Assembly (NCBI GenBank): GCA_028751095.1
Contig: JAQZCZ010000004.1
Coordinates: 1-47,814, forward strand
Origin: Euryarchaeota archaeon Ods01
GTDB taxonomy: Archaea; Halobacteriota; Halobacteria; Halobacteriales; Halorutilaceae
Length of the DNA stretch: 47,814 nucleotides
Direction: 5' to 3'
The stretch's first letter is position 1, and every line of letters starts with the position of its first letter. The notes beneath the pieces were generated by a model that was given only the letters and a program-made list of their open reading frames with translations, was not told the origin of the DNA and ran no database searches. Below, in pieces: positions 1 to 8,959 of the stretch. Both the position numbers and the translations under genes were made by a program.

Positions 1-869
1 ACGCGCGCGACGTTTGGAAGCGTACCCGTAATCTTCGACTGTATCCGCTGAAGCGTCTCCCAGTCGAGGTCGATTGCCTGCGCCGTCATACCGTCGCGCG
101 ACTCGACGGCGCGGACGACGACTATCCAGCCGTGGACGCGTTCGTCGCCCTTGACGCCCGTTCCGCGTCCCGCGACCGCGGCGAGTGCCTGCCACGGCTC
201 GTACTCCTCAACCTCGTCCTCGACGACGGCGTTCGCCTCGCGCGCGACCTCCAGCTTCTCCTCCGTAACCTCGCCGATGACACGTATGGCGAGTCCGGGA
301 CCGGGGAACGGCATTCTTTCGCTTATCTCGGGGGGAAGGTCGAGTTCGCGCGCGACCTCGCGGACCTCGTCCTTGTACAGGTCGCGTACGGGTTCGACGA
401 TGCCGTCGAAGTCGATTACGTCGGGCAGACCGCCGACGTTGTGGTGCGACTTGATGTTGCCCTCGCTCTCGACGCGGTCGGGGTAGATGGTCCCTTGGAC
501 GATATAGTCGGCGTCAATGTCGCGTGCGACCTCCTCGAATACGCGTATGAACTCCTCGCCGACGACACGGCGTTTCTCCTCCGGGTCGACGACGCCTTCG
601 AGTGCGCCGAGGAAACGGTCGCGGGCGTCGATAACACGGAGCGAGTCCATGTAGTCGAATGTCTCGCTGACGGTCGCCGTCTCGCCCTTACGCATCAGTC
701 CCGTGTCGACGTAGACGGGCGTGACGTTGTCGCCTATCGCCTCGTACGCGAGGGTTACACAGACCGACGAATCGACGCCGCCCGAAAGCGCCATAACGGC
801 GCGTCCGTCGCCTATCTCGTCTTCGATTTCCTCGACCGCTTCGGGGATGAAGCTTTCTGCGTCAACCAT
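1..869 (-). CDS. guaA: GMP synthase, ATP pyrophosphatase subunit B (3' end cut by window)
   Basis: Aminates XMP to GMP using ammonia supplied by a separate glutaminase subunit, as in archaeal two-subunit GMP synthases; cytoplasmic purine synthesis. The start ATG at 869 directly abuts the TAG of pyrG (no spacer), so the pair is probably co-transcribed. The translation begins [12 protein letters not shown] and shows the PP-loop SGGVDSS at residues 29-35, the glycine-rich [10 protein letters not shown] stretch, and the GMP synthase C-terminal dimerisation region. No glutaminase domain is fused. About 289 codons are visible and the family is about 305 long, so only some 15-20 C-terminal residues lie outside the window. 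The reading frame is open to base 1. Confidence 0.95.
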   Translation of the reverse strand, partial: MVDAESFIPEAVEEIEDEIGDGRAVMALSGGVDSSVCVTLAYEAIGDNVTPVYVDTGLMRKGETATVSETFDYMDSLRVIDARDRFLGALEGVVDPEEKRRVVGEEFIRVFEEVARDIDADYIVQGTIYPDRVESEGNIKSHHNVGGLPDVIDFDGIVEPVRDLYKDEVREVARELDLPPEISERMPFPGPGLAIRVIGEVTEEKLEVAREANAVVEDEVEEYEPWQALAAVAGRGTGVKGDERVHGWIVVVRAVESRDGMTAQAIDLDWETLQRIQSKITGTLPNVAR

Positions 870-2492
870 CTACGCCACCTCCTCGACGTTGACGGTATCT
901 TCTTCACTCTCCTCTAACGCCGCGCCGACCAATCCGACGAAAGGCGGCGACGGTTCTCCCGGGCGTGACCTAAACTCGGGATGGAACTGGGTACCGACGA
1001 AGAACGGATGGTCGGGTAGTTCGAGTATCTCCATACGCGTACCCGAGGTGGAGGTTCCTGAAAACACCATCCCTTCGTCCTCGATACGGTCGATATAGTC
1101 GGGGTTGACCTCGAAACGGTGGCGGTGACGCTCGACGGCGCTCTCCGACCCGTAGAGTTCTCGCGCCAACGTCCCCTCGTCGATAACCGTCTCCTTGTCG
1201 CCGAGACGCATCGTCCCGCCGAGGTTTTCGACGTCGTACTGTTCGGGCAGGAGGTCGATGACGGGATGCGGCGTTCCTTCGTCAATCTCAGACGAATGCG
1301 CGTCCTCTAGACCGACGACGTTACGCGCGTACTCGATGACCGCCATCTGGAAGCCGAAACAGAGACCGAGGAAAGGCACGTCGTTCTCGCGTGCGTAACG
1401 GACGGCGCGTAGCTTGCCTTCGGTGCCGCGTTCGCCGAATCCTCCTGGCACGACGAGCGCATCGGCGGACTCGATACGCTCGAAGTCCTCCTCGTCCATC
1501 CGGTCGGTTTCGACCCACCGGACGTTCACCTCGACGTTGTGGTGCAGACCCGCGTGCTTCAACGCCTCGTAGACCGAGAGATATGCGTCCTCGAAGTCGT
1601 ACTTGCCTGCGAGCGCGACCTCGACGGTCCCTTCCTGTTCCTGCGTCACAACGTCGCGCCATTCGGTGTCCCTTCCTTGGCGTTCGATACCGAGTTCGTC
1701 CATAACGTACGCGTCCATTCCCCCGTCTTCGAGTACGAGAGGAACGTGGTATACATCCTCTACGTCGGGCGCGCTCACGACGGCGTCCTCGGGTACGTCG
1801 CAGAAAAGCGATATCTTCTCGCGCGTCTCGTCTTCGAGCGGGTCGTCCGAACGACCGACGACGACATCGGGATGCAGACCTATTTCACGTAACGACTTGA
1901 CGCTGTGCTGAGTCGGCTTCGTCTTCTGCTCGCCGTTGTTCGTGACGGGAACGAGGGTGACGTGTATCAGCATAAAGTCGTCGTCCTCTTGCTCGTTACC
2001 CATCTGACGGACCGCCTCAAGGAACGGCATGCCCTCGATGTCGCCGACCGTCCCGCCGAGTTCGACGATACAGACGTCGTTTCCTTCGCCGCAGTCACGG
2101 ACGCGTTGCTTGATTTCGCGCGTGACGTGCGGGATTATCTGTACGGTCTTTCCGAGGTAGTCGCCCGCCCGCTCGCGGTCGATTACGCTTCTGTAGACCT
2201 TGCCGGTCGTCACGTTATGCTCGGAGGTCATATCGATATTCAGGTAACGTTCGTAGTTACCAAGGTCGAGGTCAACCTCCGCGCCGTCCTTGAGAACGTA
2301 GACCTCGCCGTGTTCGTACGGATTCATCGTTCCGGCGTCTACGTTGAGGTACGGGTCTATCTTGACCGCGGTCACGTCCAAGCCGGCGTTCTTGAGAAGA
2401 CGACCGAGTGACGCCGCCGTGATTCCCTTTCCGAGTCCCGACATGACGCCTCCCGTTACGAAGACGAACTTAGGAGAACCTTCTTTCGGCAT
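870..2492 (-). CDS. pyrG: CTP synthase
   Basis: Converts UTP to CTP with glutamine and ATP, the last step of pyrimidine nucleotide synthesis. The 540 residues match the normal family length. The N-terminal synthetase domain starts with [13 protein letters not shown] (P-loop-like ATP site). The C-terminal class I glutaminase domain has the nucleophile cysteine in GLCFGFQ and the catalytic His-Glu in QFHPEF. The ATG at 2492 lies shortly after a weak TATA-like GGATTTGAG (minus strand, about -26), consistent with a leaderless transcript. It is followed without a gap by guaA, so two glutamine-linked nucleotide synthesis genes share an operon. The upstream neighbour at 2572 is divergent. Confidence 0.97.
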   Translation of the reverse strand: MPKEGSPKFVFVTGGVMSGLGKGITAASLGRLLKNAGLDVTAVKIDPYLNVDAGTMNPYEHGEVYVLKDGAEVDLDLGNYERYLNIDMTSEHNVTTGKVYRSVIDRERAGDYLGKTVQIIPHVTREIKQRVRDCGEGNDVCIVELGGTVGDIEGMPFLEAVRQMGNEQEDDDFMLIHVTLVPVTNNGEQKTKPTQHSVKSLREIGLHPDVVVGRSDDPLEDETREKISLFCDVPEDAVVSAPDVEDVYHVPLVLEDGGMDAYVMDELGIERQGRDTEWRDVVTQEQEGTVEVALAGKYDFEDAYLSVYEALKHAGLHHNVEVNVRWVETDRMDEEDFERIESADALVVPGGFGERGTEGKLRAVRYARENDVPFLGLCFGFQMAVIEYARNVVGLEDAHSSEIDEGTPHPVIDLLPEQYDVENLGGTMRLGDKETVIDEGTLARELYGSESAVERHRHRFEVNPDYIDRIEDEGMVFSGTSTSGTRMEILELPDHPFFVGTQFHPEFRSRPGEPSPPFVGLVGAALEESEEDTVNVEEVA

Positions 2493-2537
2493 ACTAACCC
2501 TAAACGAAGCCGTCTCAAATCCCTTGCGGTGTGGAGT

Positions 2538-2546
2538 AGTTTTTTG
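2538..2546 (+). promoter_or_regulatory. TATA-like element of the winged-helix/KaiC operon
   Basis: AGTTTTTTG centred 30 nt before ATG 2572, in the short region divergent from pyrG. The spacing suggests a leaderless or near-leaderless message. Confidence 0.5.
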
Positions 2547-2571
2547 TTCCGACGACGACTAGTAGACTCAG

Positions 2572-2934
2572 ATGTCGGGGAAAACGGAGACGCTTGCGGA
2601 GCCTGTCGAGGTACTCGACTGTCTCGGTGACGAGTACAGCGTCCGTATCCTTTCGGCGCTGACCGACGACGAGATGAGTGCCAAAGGTATAAGCGAAGAG
2701 CTTGACATACCGATAGCTACGGTCTACCGGCGTATTGACGACCTCGACGAAACCGGTCTTATAGAGTTCGAGGGTAAGGCGTTAACACAGGAGGACAAAA
2801 GGGTGAAGGTGTACCGCTCGTACATAGACGAGCTAAGGGTTTTCTTTGAGCCTGACGAGCCGCAGGTTGAGATGAAGAGGTACTCGGAGGCACAGAGGAG
2901 CATAGACGAAGCTTGGAAGAGGATACAGAGATGA
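2572..2934 (+). CDS. Winged-helix transcriptional regulator paired with a KaiC-like ATPase
   Basis: A small regulator of 120 residues. Residues about 12-65 form an ArsR/TrmB-like winged helix: EYSVRILSALTDDEMSAKGISEELDIPIATVYRRIDDL contains the helix-turn-helix, followed by the wing (GLIEFEGKALTQEDKRVKVYRS). The C-terminal 40 residues are charged and probably helical. Its TGA overlaps the ATG of the following RecA-like ATPase (ATGA), so translation is coupled and the two are likely to act together. Haloarchaea often carry such HTH/KaiC-like pairs, but the signal sensed cannot be told from the sequence. A TATA-like AGTTTTTTG is centred about 30 nt before the ATG. Confidence 0.85.
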   Translation: MSGKTETLAEPVEVLDCLGDEYSVRILSALTDDEMSAKGISEELDIPIATVYRRIDDLDETGLIEFEGKALTQEDKRVKVYRSYIDELRVFFEPDEPQVEMKRYSEAQRSIDEAWKRIQR

Positions 2935-3686
2935 CGGACAAGGTAAAGACGGGCGTCGAAGGTCTCGACACGGTACTCAACGGCGGCATACACGAGAACT
3001 CGACGGTCCTCGTGAGCGGAAACCCGGGTACTGGAAAGAGTATACTCGGGATGCAGTACCTCGCACACGGCGTCGACGAGTACGACGAAGGCGGCGTCTA
3101 CCTGACCTTCGAGGAGACGCGAGACGACGTGAACGAGGCGGCGGAGTCGATAGGCATCGAGGGCTGGAACGAAGCCGTCGAGGACGGCGATATCATAATT
3201 TACGACAAGATGGACCTCCTCGAAGAGACCGAGTTCTCTCAGACCTTGACCCATATACTCGACGACATCGACTCCGACTCCTACAGCCGTCTCGTCATGG
3301 ACTCGCTCACCATGTTCGAGATGTTCTTCGAGTCTGAACAGGAGAAACGGACGTATCTCCTCAAGCTAATCGATATACTCAAGCACAACGGATTCACGTC
3401 GCTTCTGATACAGGAGTCTGAGGCTGTCTTCCCTGACCGCGACATCGGTCTGGAGGAGTTCCTGACCGACGGCAACATCTACCTCGCTCAGACCCCGACG
3501 AAGTCGGGCGCGAACAGGTACGTCTGGGTGGCGAAGATGCGTAAACAGGAGATAGACACCCATGTCTTCCCTATGGAGATAGACGAGGGCGGCGTCCGAG
3601 TACACGAAAACGCCGCCGGATTCTCCTACATGAGCGGCGAGAACGTCGGCGACTCTATGGGCGTCGACGACAGGGGGGGTCTGTAG
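2931..3686 (+). CDS. KaiC/RAD55-like RecA-superfamily ATPase
   Basis: A single-domain KaiC-family ATPase of 251 residues. The first residues TGVEGLDTVLNGGI are typical of the family. Walker A is GNPGTGKS (about residues 29-36) and Walker B is RLVMDS with a following Thr/Ser-rich stretch. I chose the ATG at 2931, which overlaps the upstream regulator stop (ATGA), over an in-frame ATG at 2913 inside that gene. Members include the haloarchaeal CirA-like and GvpD-like proteins; the role here is unknown, but coupling to a winged-helix gene suggests ATP-dependent signal transduction. The 3' end lies in a run of seven G residues, and a one-base deletion there would fuse this frame to the next gene (see findings). 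Confidence 0.85.
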   Translation: MTDKVKTGVEGLDTVLNGGIHENSTVLVSGNPGTGKSILGMQYLAHGVDEYDEGGVYLTFEETRDDVNEAAESIGIEGWNEAVEDGDIIIYDKMDLLEETEFSQTLTHILDDIDSDSYSRLVMDSLTMFEMFFESEQEKRTYLLKLIDILKHNGFTSLLIQESEAVFPDRDIGLEEFLTDGNIYLAQTPTKSGANRYVWVAKMRKQEIDTHVFPMEIDEGGVRVHENAAGFSYMSGENVGDSMGVDDRGGL

Positions 3687-3738
3687 GCTCGTAGCCGTCG
3701 ATATCAGCGGACGCCACGAGTCTGAGGGGCGTTACCTG

Positions 3739-4071
3739 ATGGTCTGTGCCGCCGTCGCTGTTGAGATGAAGGCGGATGTGGTCGACTCGGTCGAGTCGAT
3801 GGAGTTCGACGTTCTCGACACCGAACGCGAACCCTCGTTCGAGGTCGTCGTCGACAACGTCTCGCGTGCCGTCTCGCGCGTCGAACGCGGAGGTCCTACC
3901 ACAGTAGTCTCCGAAGAAGGCGAGTTCTACAACAAGCCCGACTGGATAGTCGAGGGCGCTCTCGGAACAGAGTTCAAGTACGTGGAGACCATAGGTGAAC
4001 GTAAGGCAGTAGACATCGCCCATCACGCGGCGTACGCTGTCCGAAACCTCATGCTAAGACATGAAGGATAA
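3739..4071 (+). CDS. DUF2209-like protein (RNase H-like fold), 5' end uncertain
   Basis: The 110 residues from the first ATG resemble the archaeal DUF2209 family as I recall it. The similarity appears to begin earlier: in the same frame, bases 3691-3738 read VAVDISGRHESEGRYL, the acidic first strand expected of the family. No ATG, GTG or TTG lies in that frame between the stop at 3631-3633 and 3739. The true N-terminus is therefore either truncated, started at an unusual codon, or hidden by an indel in the G7 run at 3673-3679. The 3' end overlaps hflX by 11 bases. The molecular function of the family is not established. Confidence is good for the gene and low for the start. Confidence 0.65.
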   Translation: MVCAAVAVEMKADVVDSVESMEFDVLDTEREPSFEVVVDNVSRAVSRVERGGPTTVVSEEGEFYNKPDWIVEGALGTEFKYVETIGERKAVDIAHHAAYAVRNLMLRHEG

Positions 4072-5344
4072 AGCAGTACTCGTTAAACGCGTCGACTCCG
4101 GTGAGGAAGCGTCGCTCGACGAAATACGGGAACTCGCACGTGCCGCCGGATACGGCGTCGCGGGCGAGATAACCCAGTCACGTAAACGTGACTCCGCGTA
4201 CGAGATAGGGAGCGGAAAGGTCGAAGAGGTGCGTCGCCTCGTCGAGTCAGTCGGCGCATCAAAGGTCATCTTCGACAACGAACTCGGACCGTATCAGGTC
4301 TACAACCTCGGCAACGAGATAGGTGTCGAGATAGACGACCGTTTCACACTCATACTCGAAATATTCGGCGAGCGCGCCGGTAGCCGGAAGGCACAGCTAC
4401 AGGTTGAACTCGCCGAGCTTCAGTACGAACTCCCGCGAGCGGACGCCAAGGCGAACCTCGCAAACCGCGATGAGCGCCCGGGTTTCATGGGTCTCGGAGA
4501 GTACGACGAGAAACGGAAGACCGATATCAAGGACCGTATCTCGCGTATACGTGACGAACTCGAAAAGCTAAGCGAACGTGACGAGGGATGGCGGCGCGAG
4601 AGGCGCGACTCGGGCTTCGAACTCGTCGCTCTCGCGGGATACACGAACGCGGGGAAGTCGACCCTCATGACCGCCCTCGCCGACGTTGACGACCAGCCGA
4701 ACCATCCTGACCTTGACTCGACCGCCGAGGCGCGTAACGAGATGTTCACTACGCTCGGTACGACGACGCGACAGATGGACGTACCCGGGCGTAACGTCCT
4801 CCTCAGCGACACCGTCGGCTTCGTCAGCGACCTACCGCACTGGCTCGTGCAGAGCTTCGAGAGTACGCTCGACGAAATCTACCTCGCCGACCTCGTTCTT
4901 CTCGTCGTCGATGCCTCCGACTCGGTCGAGGAGATGCGCGAAAAGCTCGTTACCTGTCACGACACCCTCTGGGACCGTGTCGAAGCACCGGTGGTGACCG
5001 TCTTCAACAAGGCGGACCTCCTGTCAGACAGGGAGATGGAGGAACGCGTTGAAACCCTCCGTTACCTCGCGCCCAACCCCGTTGTGGTTAGCGCGAAAGA
5101 AGACGAAAACCTCGGCGAACTTGTCGCACGCGTCAAGCACGAACTCCCCGACTGGGAACGGACGACGGTCGAGCTTCCGATGTCTGACGACGGCATGAGT
5201 ACCGTCTCGTGGCTCTACGACAACGCCGAGGTTCTAGAGGTTGAGTACGGCGACTCTATACACGTTGACTTCAAGGCGCGCGACGAGATAATCGCTAAGG
5301 CGCTCCACGAGTCGCTTGAAGCCGAACCCGTTCCGGCGCGGTAA
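4061..5344 (+). CDS. hflX: HflX-type ribosome-associated GTPase
   Basis: A translational GTPase of the Obg/HflX class that binds the large ribosomal subunit and, in studied homologues, splits stalled ribosomes. The N-terminal HflX domain (about 1-175) includes the conserved ELGPYQVYNL and an RAGSRKAQLQVELAELQYELPR helix that packs near the peptidyl transferase centre. The G domain follows: G1 GYTNAGKST, G2 around TLGTTTR, G3 DTVGF, G4 NKAD, G5 SAKE. The length of 427 is normal. It overlaps the end of the DUF2209-like gene, so the two are probably co-transcribed. Confidence 0.95.
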   Translation: MKDKAVLVKRVDSGEEASLDEIRELARAAGYGVAGEITQSRKRDSAYEIGSGKVEEVRRLVESVGASKVIFDNELGPYQVYNLGNEIGVEIDDRFTLILEIFGERAGSRKAQLQVELAELQYELPRADAKANLANRDERPGFMGLGEYDEKRKTDIKDRISRIRDELEKLSERDEGWRRERRDSGFELVALAGYTNAGKSTLMTALADVDDQPNHPDLDSTAEARNEMFTTLGTTTRQMDVPGRNVLLSDTVGFVSDLPHWLVQSFESTLDEIYLADLVLLVVDASDSVEEMREKLVTCHDTLWDRVEAPVVTVFNKADLLSDREMEERVETLRYLAPNPVVVSAKEDENLGELVARVKHELPDWERTTVELPMSDDGMSTVSWLYDNAEVLEVEYGDSIHVDFKARDEIIAKALHESLEAEPVPAR

Positions 5345-5385
5345 AGAAACGAAAGCCGTTTTGCGCGCGCACGTCTACCTTAGAT

Positions 5386-5838
5386 GTGAACGTTAACACG
5401 AGCAACGTCATGGGTGTCGCCCTCCTCGGCTTCGGCGTCGCCCTAGCGGCTATCGCGGGCGCTTCGGGCGACAGGAACTCGCTCGGACTCGGATTCATCG
5501 GCGCGGCGATGCTTTTCTACATGGGAATCGGACTCTACTCGCGCGGCAACACCGAGTCGGGTCTGTTACGCGCGAGCGACGAGACGACCAAACGCTCGAC
5601 CCTCTACCGTACGTCATCGTACGTCGCCGCGCTCGCCGCGGCGGGCGCTCTCGTTGCATTCATGTACGCTACCGTGACCGAAGAGTCGCTCGCCGTCCGT
5701 GCCCTCTTCGGCGTCGTCTTCCTGTACACGCTCCCCGTCTCGGTACGTCTCCGTAAGATGTCGTCACGCGCCGCCAAAGACGAGACGGAGGAGGGCGGGG
5801 ACGACGCGAAGGATACGGCAGAGACCGACGCCGCGTAA
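5386..5838 (+). CDS. Hypothetical membrane protein with four predicted helices
   Basis: A 150-residue protein starting at GTG 5386. Four hydrophobic segments are visible at about residues 8-25, 34-50, 74-95 and 101-118, so it should be an integral membrane protein. The last 30 residues are a soluble acidic tail (DETEEGGDDAKDTAETDAA), as is common in haloarchaeal cytoplasmic tails. I do not recognise a catalytic motif or named family. It lies 41 bases after hflX and 31 bases before the mevalonate-pathway gene, on the same strand. A weak T-rich element near -26 would fit a leaderless start. Confidence 0.75.
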   Translation: MNVNTSNVMGVALLGFGVALAAIAGASGDRNSLGLGFIGAAMLFYMGIGLYSRGNTESGLLRASDETTKRSTLYRTSSYVAALAAAGALVAFMYATVTEESLAVRALFGVVFLYTLPVSVRLRKMSSRAAKDETEEGGDDAKDTAETDAA

Positions 5839-5846
5839 CCTTATTG
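5839..5846 (+). promoter_or_regulatory. TATA-like element of mvaD
   Basis: CCTTATTG just after the upstream stop, centred 27 nt before ATG 5870, matching leaderless haloarchaeal promoters. Confidence 0.55.
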
Positions 5847-5869
5847 TCGGCGCGGCACACCTTTGGCGT

Positions 5870-6826
5870 ATGAAAGCTACCGCTGTCGCACATCCGATAC
5901 AGGGCGTCGTAAAGTACCACGGTCTACGTGACGACCAACTCCGTATCCCGTACCACGACTCTATCTCGGTCTGCACCGCTCCGTCGCACACGCGCACGAC
6001 GGTCGAGTTCGGCTACGACGACGATAGCTTCGTCGTTGACGGTGAATCACTCGAAGACGGCGTCGAACGCGCTCGCCGTATCGTCGATAAGGTACGCCAA
6101 CAGACCGGCGTCTCGTCGGGCGTCCGCGTTGAGTCGGAGAACTCGTTTCCTTCGAACGTCGGTCTAGGAGCGTCGTCGTCGGGCTTCGGCGCTCTCGCGG
6201 TCGCGGCTTTGAGCGCGGCAGACGGCGATACGTCGGTACGGAACGCCTCGGCGGTTGCGCGACGTGGCGCGACGAGCGCCGCAAGGAGCGTCGCGGGCGG
6301 CTTCTCGCGTCTCTACACGAGCGACCGTGACGCCGCGTGTTACGCCGAACGCCTCGACGACGGATTCGACGACGAACTCCGCACCGTCGTCGGTCTGGTT
6401 CCCGCGCACAAGCATACGGCGAAGGCGCACGAGGAGGCGGCGGAGTCACATATGTTCGAGGCGCGTCTCGCCCACGTCCACGACGCCCTCGCACGTGCGG
6501 ACCGTGCCGTTGCCGAGGGCGACTTCGAGGCGACCTTCTCGCTCGCAGAACGCGACTCGCTCTCCCTCCTCGCCGTCACGATGACCGGACCCTCGGGATG
6601 GGTATACTGGAAGCCTGAGACCGTCGCCCTCCTTGACCTCGCACGTGACTTCCGCGACGACGGCGTCCCCGTCTACTTCTCGACCGATACCGGCGCGACG
6701 GCGTACCTCAACACGACCGAGGAACACGCGCCGCGCGTCGCCGACGCCGTCGAGGCGCTTGGCGTCGAGTCCCAAGTCTGGGAGGTCGGCGGACCCGCGC
6801 GCGTTGAGGAGGACCATCTGTTCTGA
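5870..6826 (+). CDS. mvaD: Phosphomevalonate decarboxylase (GHMP-fold)
   Basis: Decarboxylates mevalonate 5-phosphate to isopentenyl phosphate in the haloarchaeal variant of the mevalonate pathway, supplying archaeal membrane lipids. The 318-residue protein starts with HPIQGVVKYHGLRD, the hallmark N-terminus of decarboxylases in the diphosphomevalonate decarboxylase family. It also has the GHMP nucleotide loop SNVGLGASSSGFGALA and, toward the C-terminus, VYFSTDTGATAYL. The family was long annotated as diphosphomevalonate decarboxylase; the monophosphate substrate is established for Haloferax and inferred here. I chose the ATG at 5870 because a TTATT element sits 27 nt upstream; the longer open frame to 5699 is only the shadow of the preceding gene. 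It ends one base before the aminotransferase ATG. Confidence 0.88.
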   Translation: MKATAVAHPIQGVVKYHGLRDDQLRIPYHDSISVCTAPSHTRTTVEFGYDDDSFVVDGESLEDGVERARRIVDKVRQQTGVSSGVRVESENSFPSNVGLGASSSGFGALAVAALSAADGDTSVRNASAVARRGATSAARSVAGGFSRLYTSDRDAACYAERLDDGFDDELRTVVGLVPAHKHTAKAHEEAAESHMFEARLAHVHDALARADRAVAEGDFEATFSLAERDSLSLLAVTMTGPSGWVYWKPETVALLDLARDFRDDGVPVYFSTDTGATAYLNTTEEHAPRVADAVEALGVESQVWEVGGPARVEEDHLF

Positions 6827-6827
6827 G

Positions 6828-7907
6828 ATGACCCCCGAGGAACTCCGTGACTCCGTCCCCCTACTCGACGATACCGTATACCTTAACACGGGCGCGAGCG
6901 GACCGTCGCCGCGGCAGGTGCGCGATGCCGTCTTGGGTACGTACGACGAACACGCCGCGGCGCACGCCGACGACCCGTATGGCTACGAATCGACGACCGC
7001 CGACGAGACGCGCGAATCCCTCGCCGCATTCATCGGCGCGCCGCCCGATACGGTCGCCCTTACCGCGAACACGACCCACGGCATCAACGTAGCCGCCGAC
7101 TGTTTCGACTGGAGCGAAGACGACGCCGTCGTAACGACGGCGCTCGAACATCCGGCGGGCGTCCTTCCTTGGCAACGTCTCGCCGACACGCATGGCATCG
7201 AAACCCGTGTCGTGCCGGCGGGCGATGACCGCCCGCTCGACATCGACGCCTACAAGGACGCCGTCCGTGGCGCAAAACTCGTCTGCTTCAGCGCCGTCTC
7301 GTGGTACGGCGTCCGCCTCCCCGTCTCCGAACTCGTCGATACGGCACACGACGCGGGGGCGTCCGTCGTCATCGACGCGGCGCAGTCGGTCGGCGCGGAA
7401 GGCGTCGAAGTAAACAACTGGGGCGCGGAGTACGTCGCCGCACCTGCCCACAAATGGTTCCTCGGACCGTGGGGCGTCGGCTTCCTGTACGTCTCGCCCG
7501 ACGCGCCGCTCGAGGCGCAGACACGCGTCGGCTACAAGAGCGCATCTTCCCCGAACGAAGACGCGACACTCCGCGACGACGCGCGGCGTTTCGAGGTATC
7601 GACATCGTCGCCCCCGCTCCTCGCAGGGGCGCGTGCCGCGGTCGAGACCCTCCGCGGTGTCGGCGTCGATACAGTCGAGGAACGCGTCTCACGCCTCGTC
7701 TCTCGTCTCGAACGCCGTCTCGGCGACCGTCACATCTCGACGGGCGGCGGTCTGGTGCGTTTCACCGACCCGACGCCCGACGAGACGGTCGAACGCCTCA
7801 AGGACGACGGCGTCGTCGTACGCTCCCTCCCGAACGGCGACCTGCGTGCGTCTTTACACGTCTTTAACACCGCGGACGACGTAGACCGTCTCGTGGAGTC
7901 GCTGTAA
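6828..7907 (+). CDS. Class V aminotransferase / cysteine desulfurase-like PLP enzyme
   Basis: A fold-type I PLP enzyme of 359 residues. The PLP-binding lysine is in APAHKWFLGPWGVGFLY, the preceding aspartate in VVIDAAQSVG, and the N-terminus (VYLNTGASGPSP) is typical of the class. It resembles the SufS/isopenicillin-N-epimerase branch, but a persulfide-forming active-site cysteine loop is not evident, so desulfurase activity is unproven. The start at 6828 is one base after the mvaD stop, and its TAA shares a base with the ATG of the NRDE gene (TAATG). Genes 5870-8608 therefore look like one operon without obvious pathway coherence. Confidence 0.85.
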   Translation: MTPEELRDSVPLLDDTVYLNTGASGPSPRQVRDAVLGTYDEHAAAHADDPYGYESTTADETRESLAAFIGAPPDTVALTANTTHGINVAADCFDWSEDDAVVTTALEHPAGVLPWQRLADTHGIETRVVPAGDDRPLDIDAYKDAVRGAKLVCFSAVSWYGVRLPVSELVDTAHDAGASVVIDAAQSVGAEGVEVNNWGAEYVAAPAHKWFLGPWGVGFLYVSPDAPLEAQTRVGYKSASSPNEDATLRDDARRFEVSTSSPPLLAGARAAVETLRGVGVDTVEERVSRLVSRLERRLGDRHISTGGGLVRFTDPTPDETVERLKDDGVVVRSLPNGDLRASLHVFNTADDVDRLVESL

Positions 7908-8608
7908 TGTGTACCATAATCTTCGCCTACGGAGTCTTCGACGGCGTCGCGGTCGCATCGAACCGTGACGAATCCTACGGACGTGACTTCACCCCTCCTG
8001 AAAGACGCCGACGCGATGGGGGCTGGGTATTCGCACCCCGCGACGAACGCGAGGGCGGGACATGGATAGGCTTCAACGACGAGGGCGTCGTCGTAACGCT
8101 GTCGAACCTTCCCGTCTACGAGGAGGGGGCGCGCTCCCGCGGCGCGCTCTGTGACGACCTCCTCCGCGCACCGACAGTCGCCGACGCTCGCGCACGCCTA
8201 CGCGACTCGTACGCCCGCCACGACTACGAGGGATTTAACGTCGTCGTAGCATCGTCCGACGACTGCTTCGTCGGCGTTAACCACGGCGACCTCCGTCTCG
8301 TAGAACCCGGTAAGGGCGTCCATGTCGTCGCTAACACGCCTTTCGACGACCCGGGCGACAAGACGCGCCGTGTCGCCGATGCCGTCCCCGCGCCCGAGGA
8401 CGACCCCGACGGCTGGCTTGAACGGACGCGTCCGCTCCTTGCCGACCACGACCTCGGGGTCTGTGTCCACGATGACGGACGCGGAACGACCTCGTCGAAC
8501 CTCCTGTACGTCGCGCCCGACCCCCGTGGGTCGTCGTGGCTTTTCGCCGACGGAGCGCCGTGTCAAACGTCGTACCGGAACAGCTTCTCACCGCCGAAAG
8601 AGTTATAG
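7907..8608 (+). CDS. TANGO2/NRDE family protein
   Basis: A 233-residue protein beginning MCTIIFAY with SNRDE at about residues 18-22, the signature of the NRDE/TANGO2 family (N-terminal cysteine after Met, NTN-hydrolase-like architecture). Other family landmarks are GGTWIGFNDEGVVVTLSN and SRGALCDDLL. Family members have been linked to heme trafficking and lipid handling in eukaryotes; the archaeal role is unknown. The start codon overlaps the upstream aminotransferase stop. The end of the gene carries the TATA-like element of the next gene. Confidence 0.9.
   Translation: MCTIIFAYGVFDGVAVASNRDESYGRDFTPPERRRRDGGWVFAPRDEREGGTWIGFNDEGVVVTLSNLPVYEEGARSRGALCDDLLRAPTVADARARLRDSYARHDYEGFNVVVASSDDCFVGVNHGDLRLVEPGKGVHVVANTPFDDPGDKTRRVADAVPAPEDDPDGWLERTRPLLADHDLGVCVHDDGRGTTSSNLLYVAPDPRGSSWLFADGAPCQTSYRNSFSPPKEL
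8602..8608 (+). promoter_or_regulatory. TATA-like element of the 108-residue hypothetical gene
   Basis: GTTATAG overlaps the stop of the NRDE gene and is centred 28 nt before ATG 8633. Confidence 0.55.
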
Positions 8609-8632
8609 GCGGCGCCGTTGTTCTTCATGTGA

Positions 8633-8959
8633 ATGGCTACCAAACCACACGTTAGCCATGGTCGCGCGCCCCTCGAAGGACGCGCACGCCTAGTTTTCGA
8701 ACGCCTCGGCTACTCGGTAACCTATGACGGAGAAGCGTTGCGCGCAGAGCGTGACGGTAAGACCGTACGCGTCCTTACCGTACAGGACGGGACGCCGCCG
8801 CGCCCTAACGGCGACTCAGAATCCGACAAGTACTGTTTCGTTGCACGCGCCGACGAGGCTCCGTCTTTGAAGAGCGACGCCGAGCAGTACCTACCGTCGG
8901 ACTCCGACTGGGCGGTCATAGGCGTCGAAGACGAGGGCGATGGCTACTTCGTAGCGTAG
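8633..8959 (+). CDS. Conserved hypothetical haloarchaeal protein
   Basis: A soluble 108-residue protein of mixed alpha/beta character, with no signal peptide or membrane segment. The pattern 'ARLVFERLGYSVTYDGEALRAERDGKTVRVL ... WAVIGVEDEGDGYFVA' resembles a short haloarchaeal family of unknown function (possibly DUF7116; recalled, not verified). Two in-frame starts are close together (GTG at 8630, ATG at 8633); the GTTATAG element centred 28 nt upstream supports a leaderless start here. Its 3' end overlaps the convergent rnhA-operon gene by 16 bases. Confidence 0.72.
   Translation: MATKPHVSHGRAPLEGRARLVFERLGYSVTYDGEALRAERDGKTVRVLTVQDGTPPRPNGDSESDKYCFVARADEAPSLKSDAEQYLPSDSDWAVIGVEDEGDGYFVA

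Noticed and set aside
132-917. A 261-codon plus-strand frame opposite guaA
   Set aside because: Shadow of the guaA coding frame, with valine/aspartate-rich composition typical of antisense haloarchaeal frames.
5699-5869. N-terminal extension of the phosphomevalonate decarboxylase by 57 residues
   Set aside because: The extension overlaps the preceding gene, is Arg/Ser-rich, and the family N-terminus (HPIQGVVKYHG) begins just after ATG 5870, which has a TATA element at -27.
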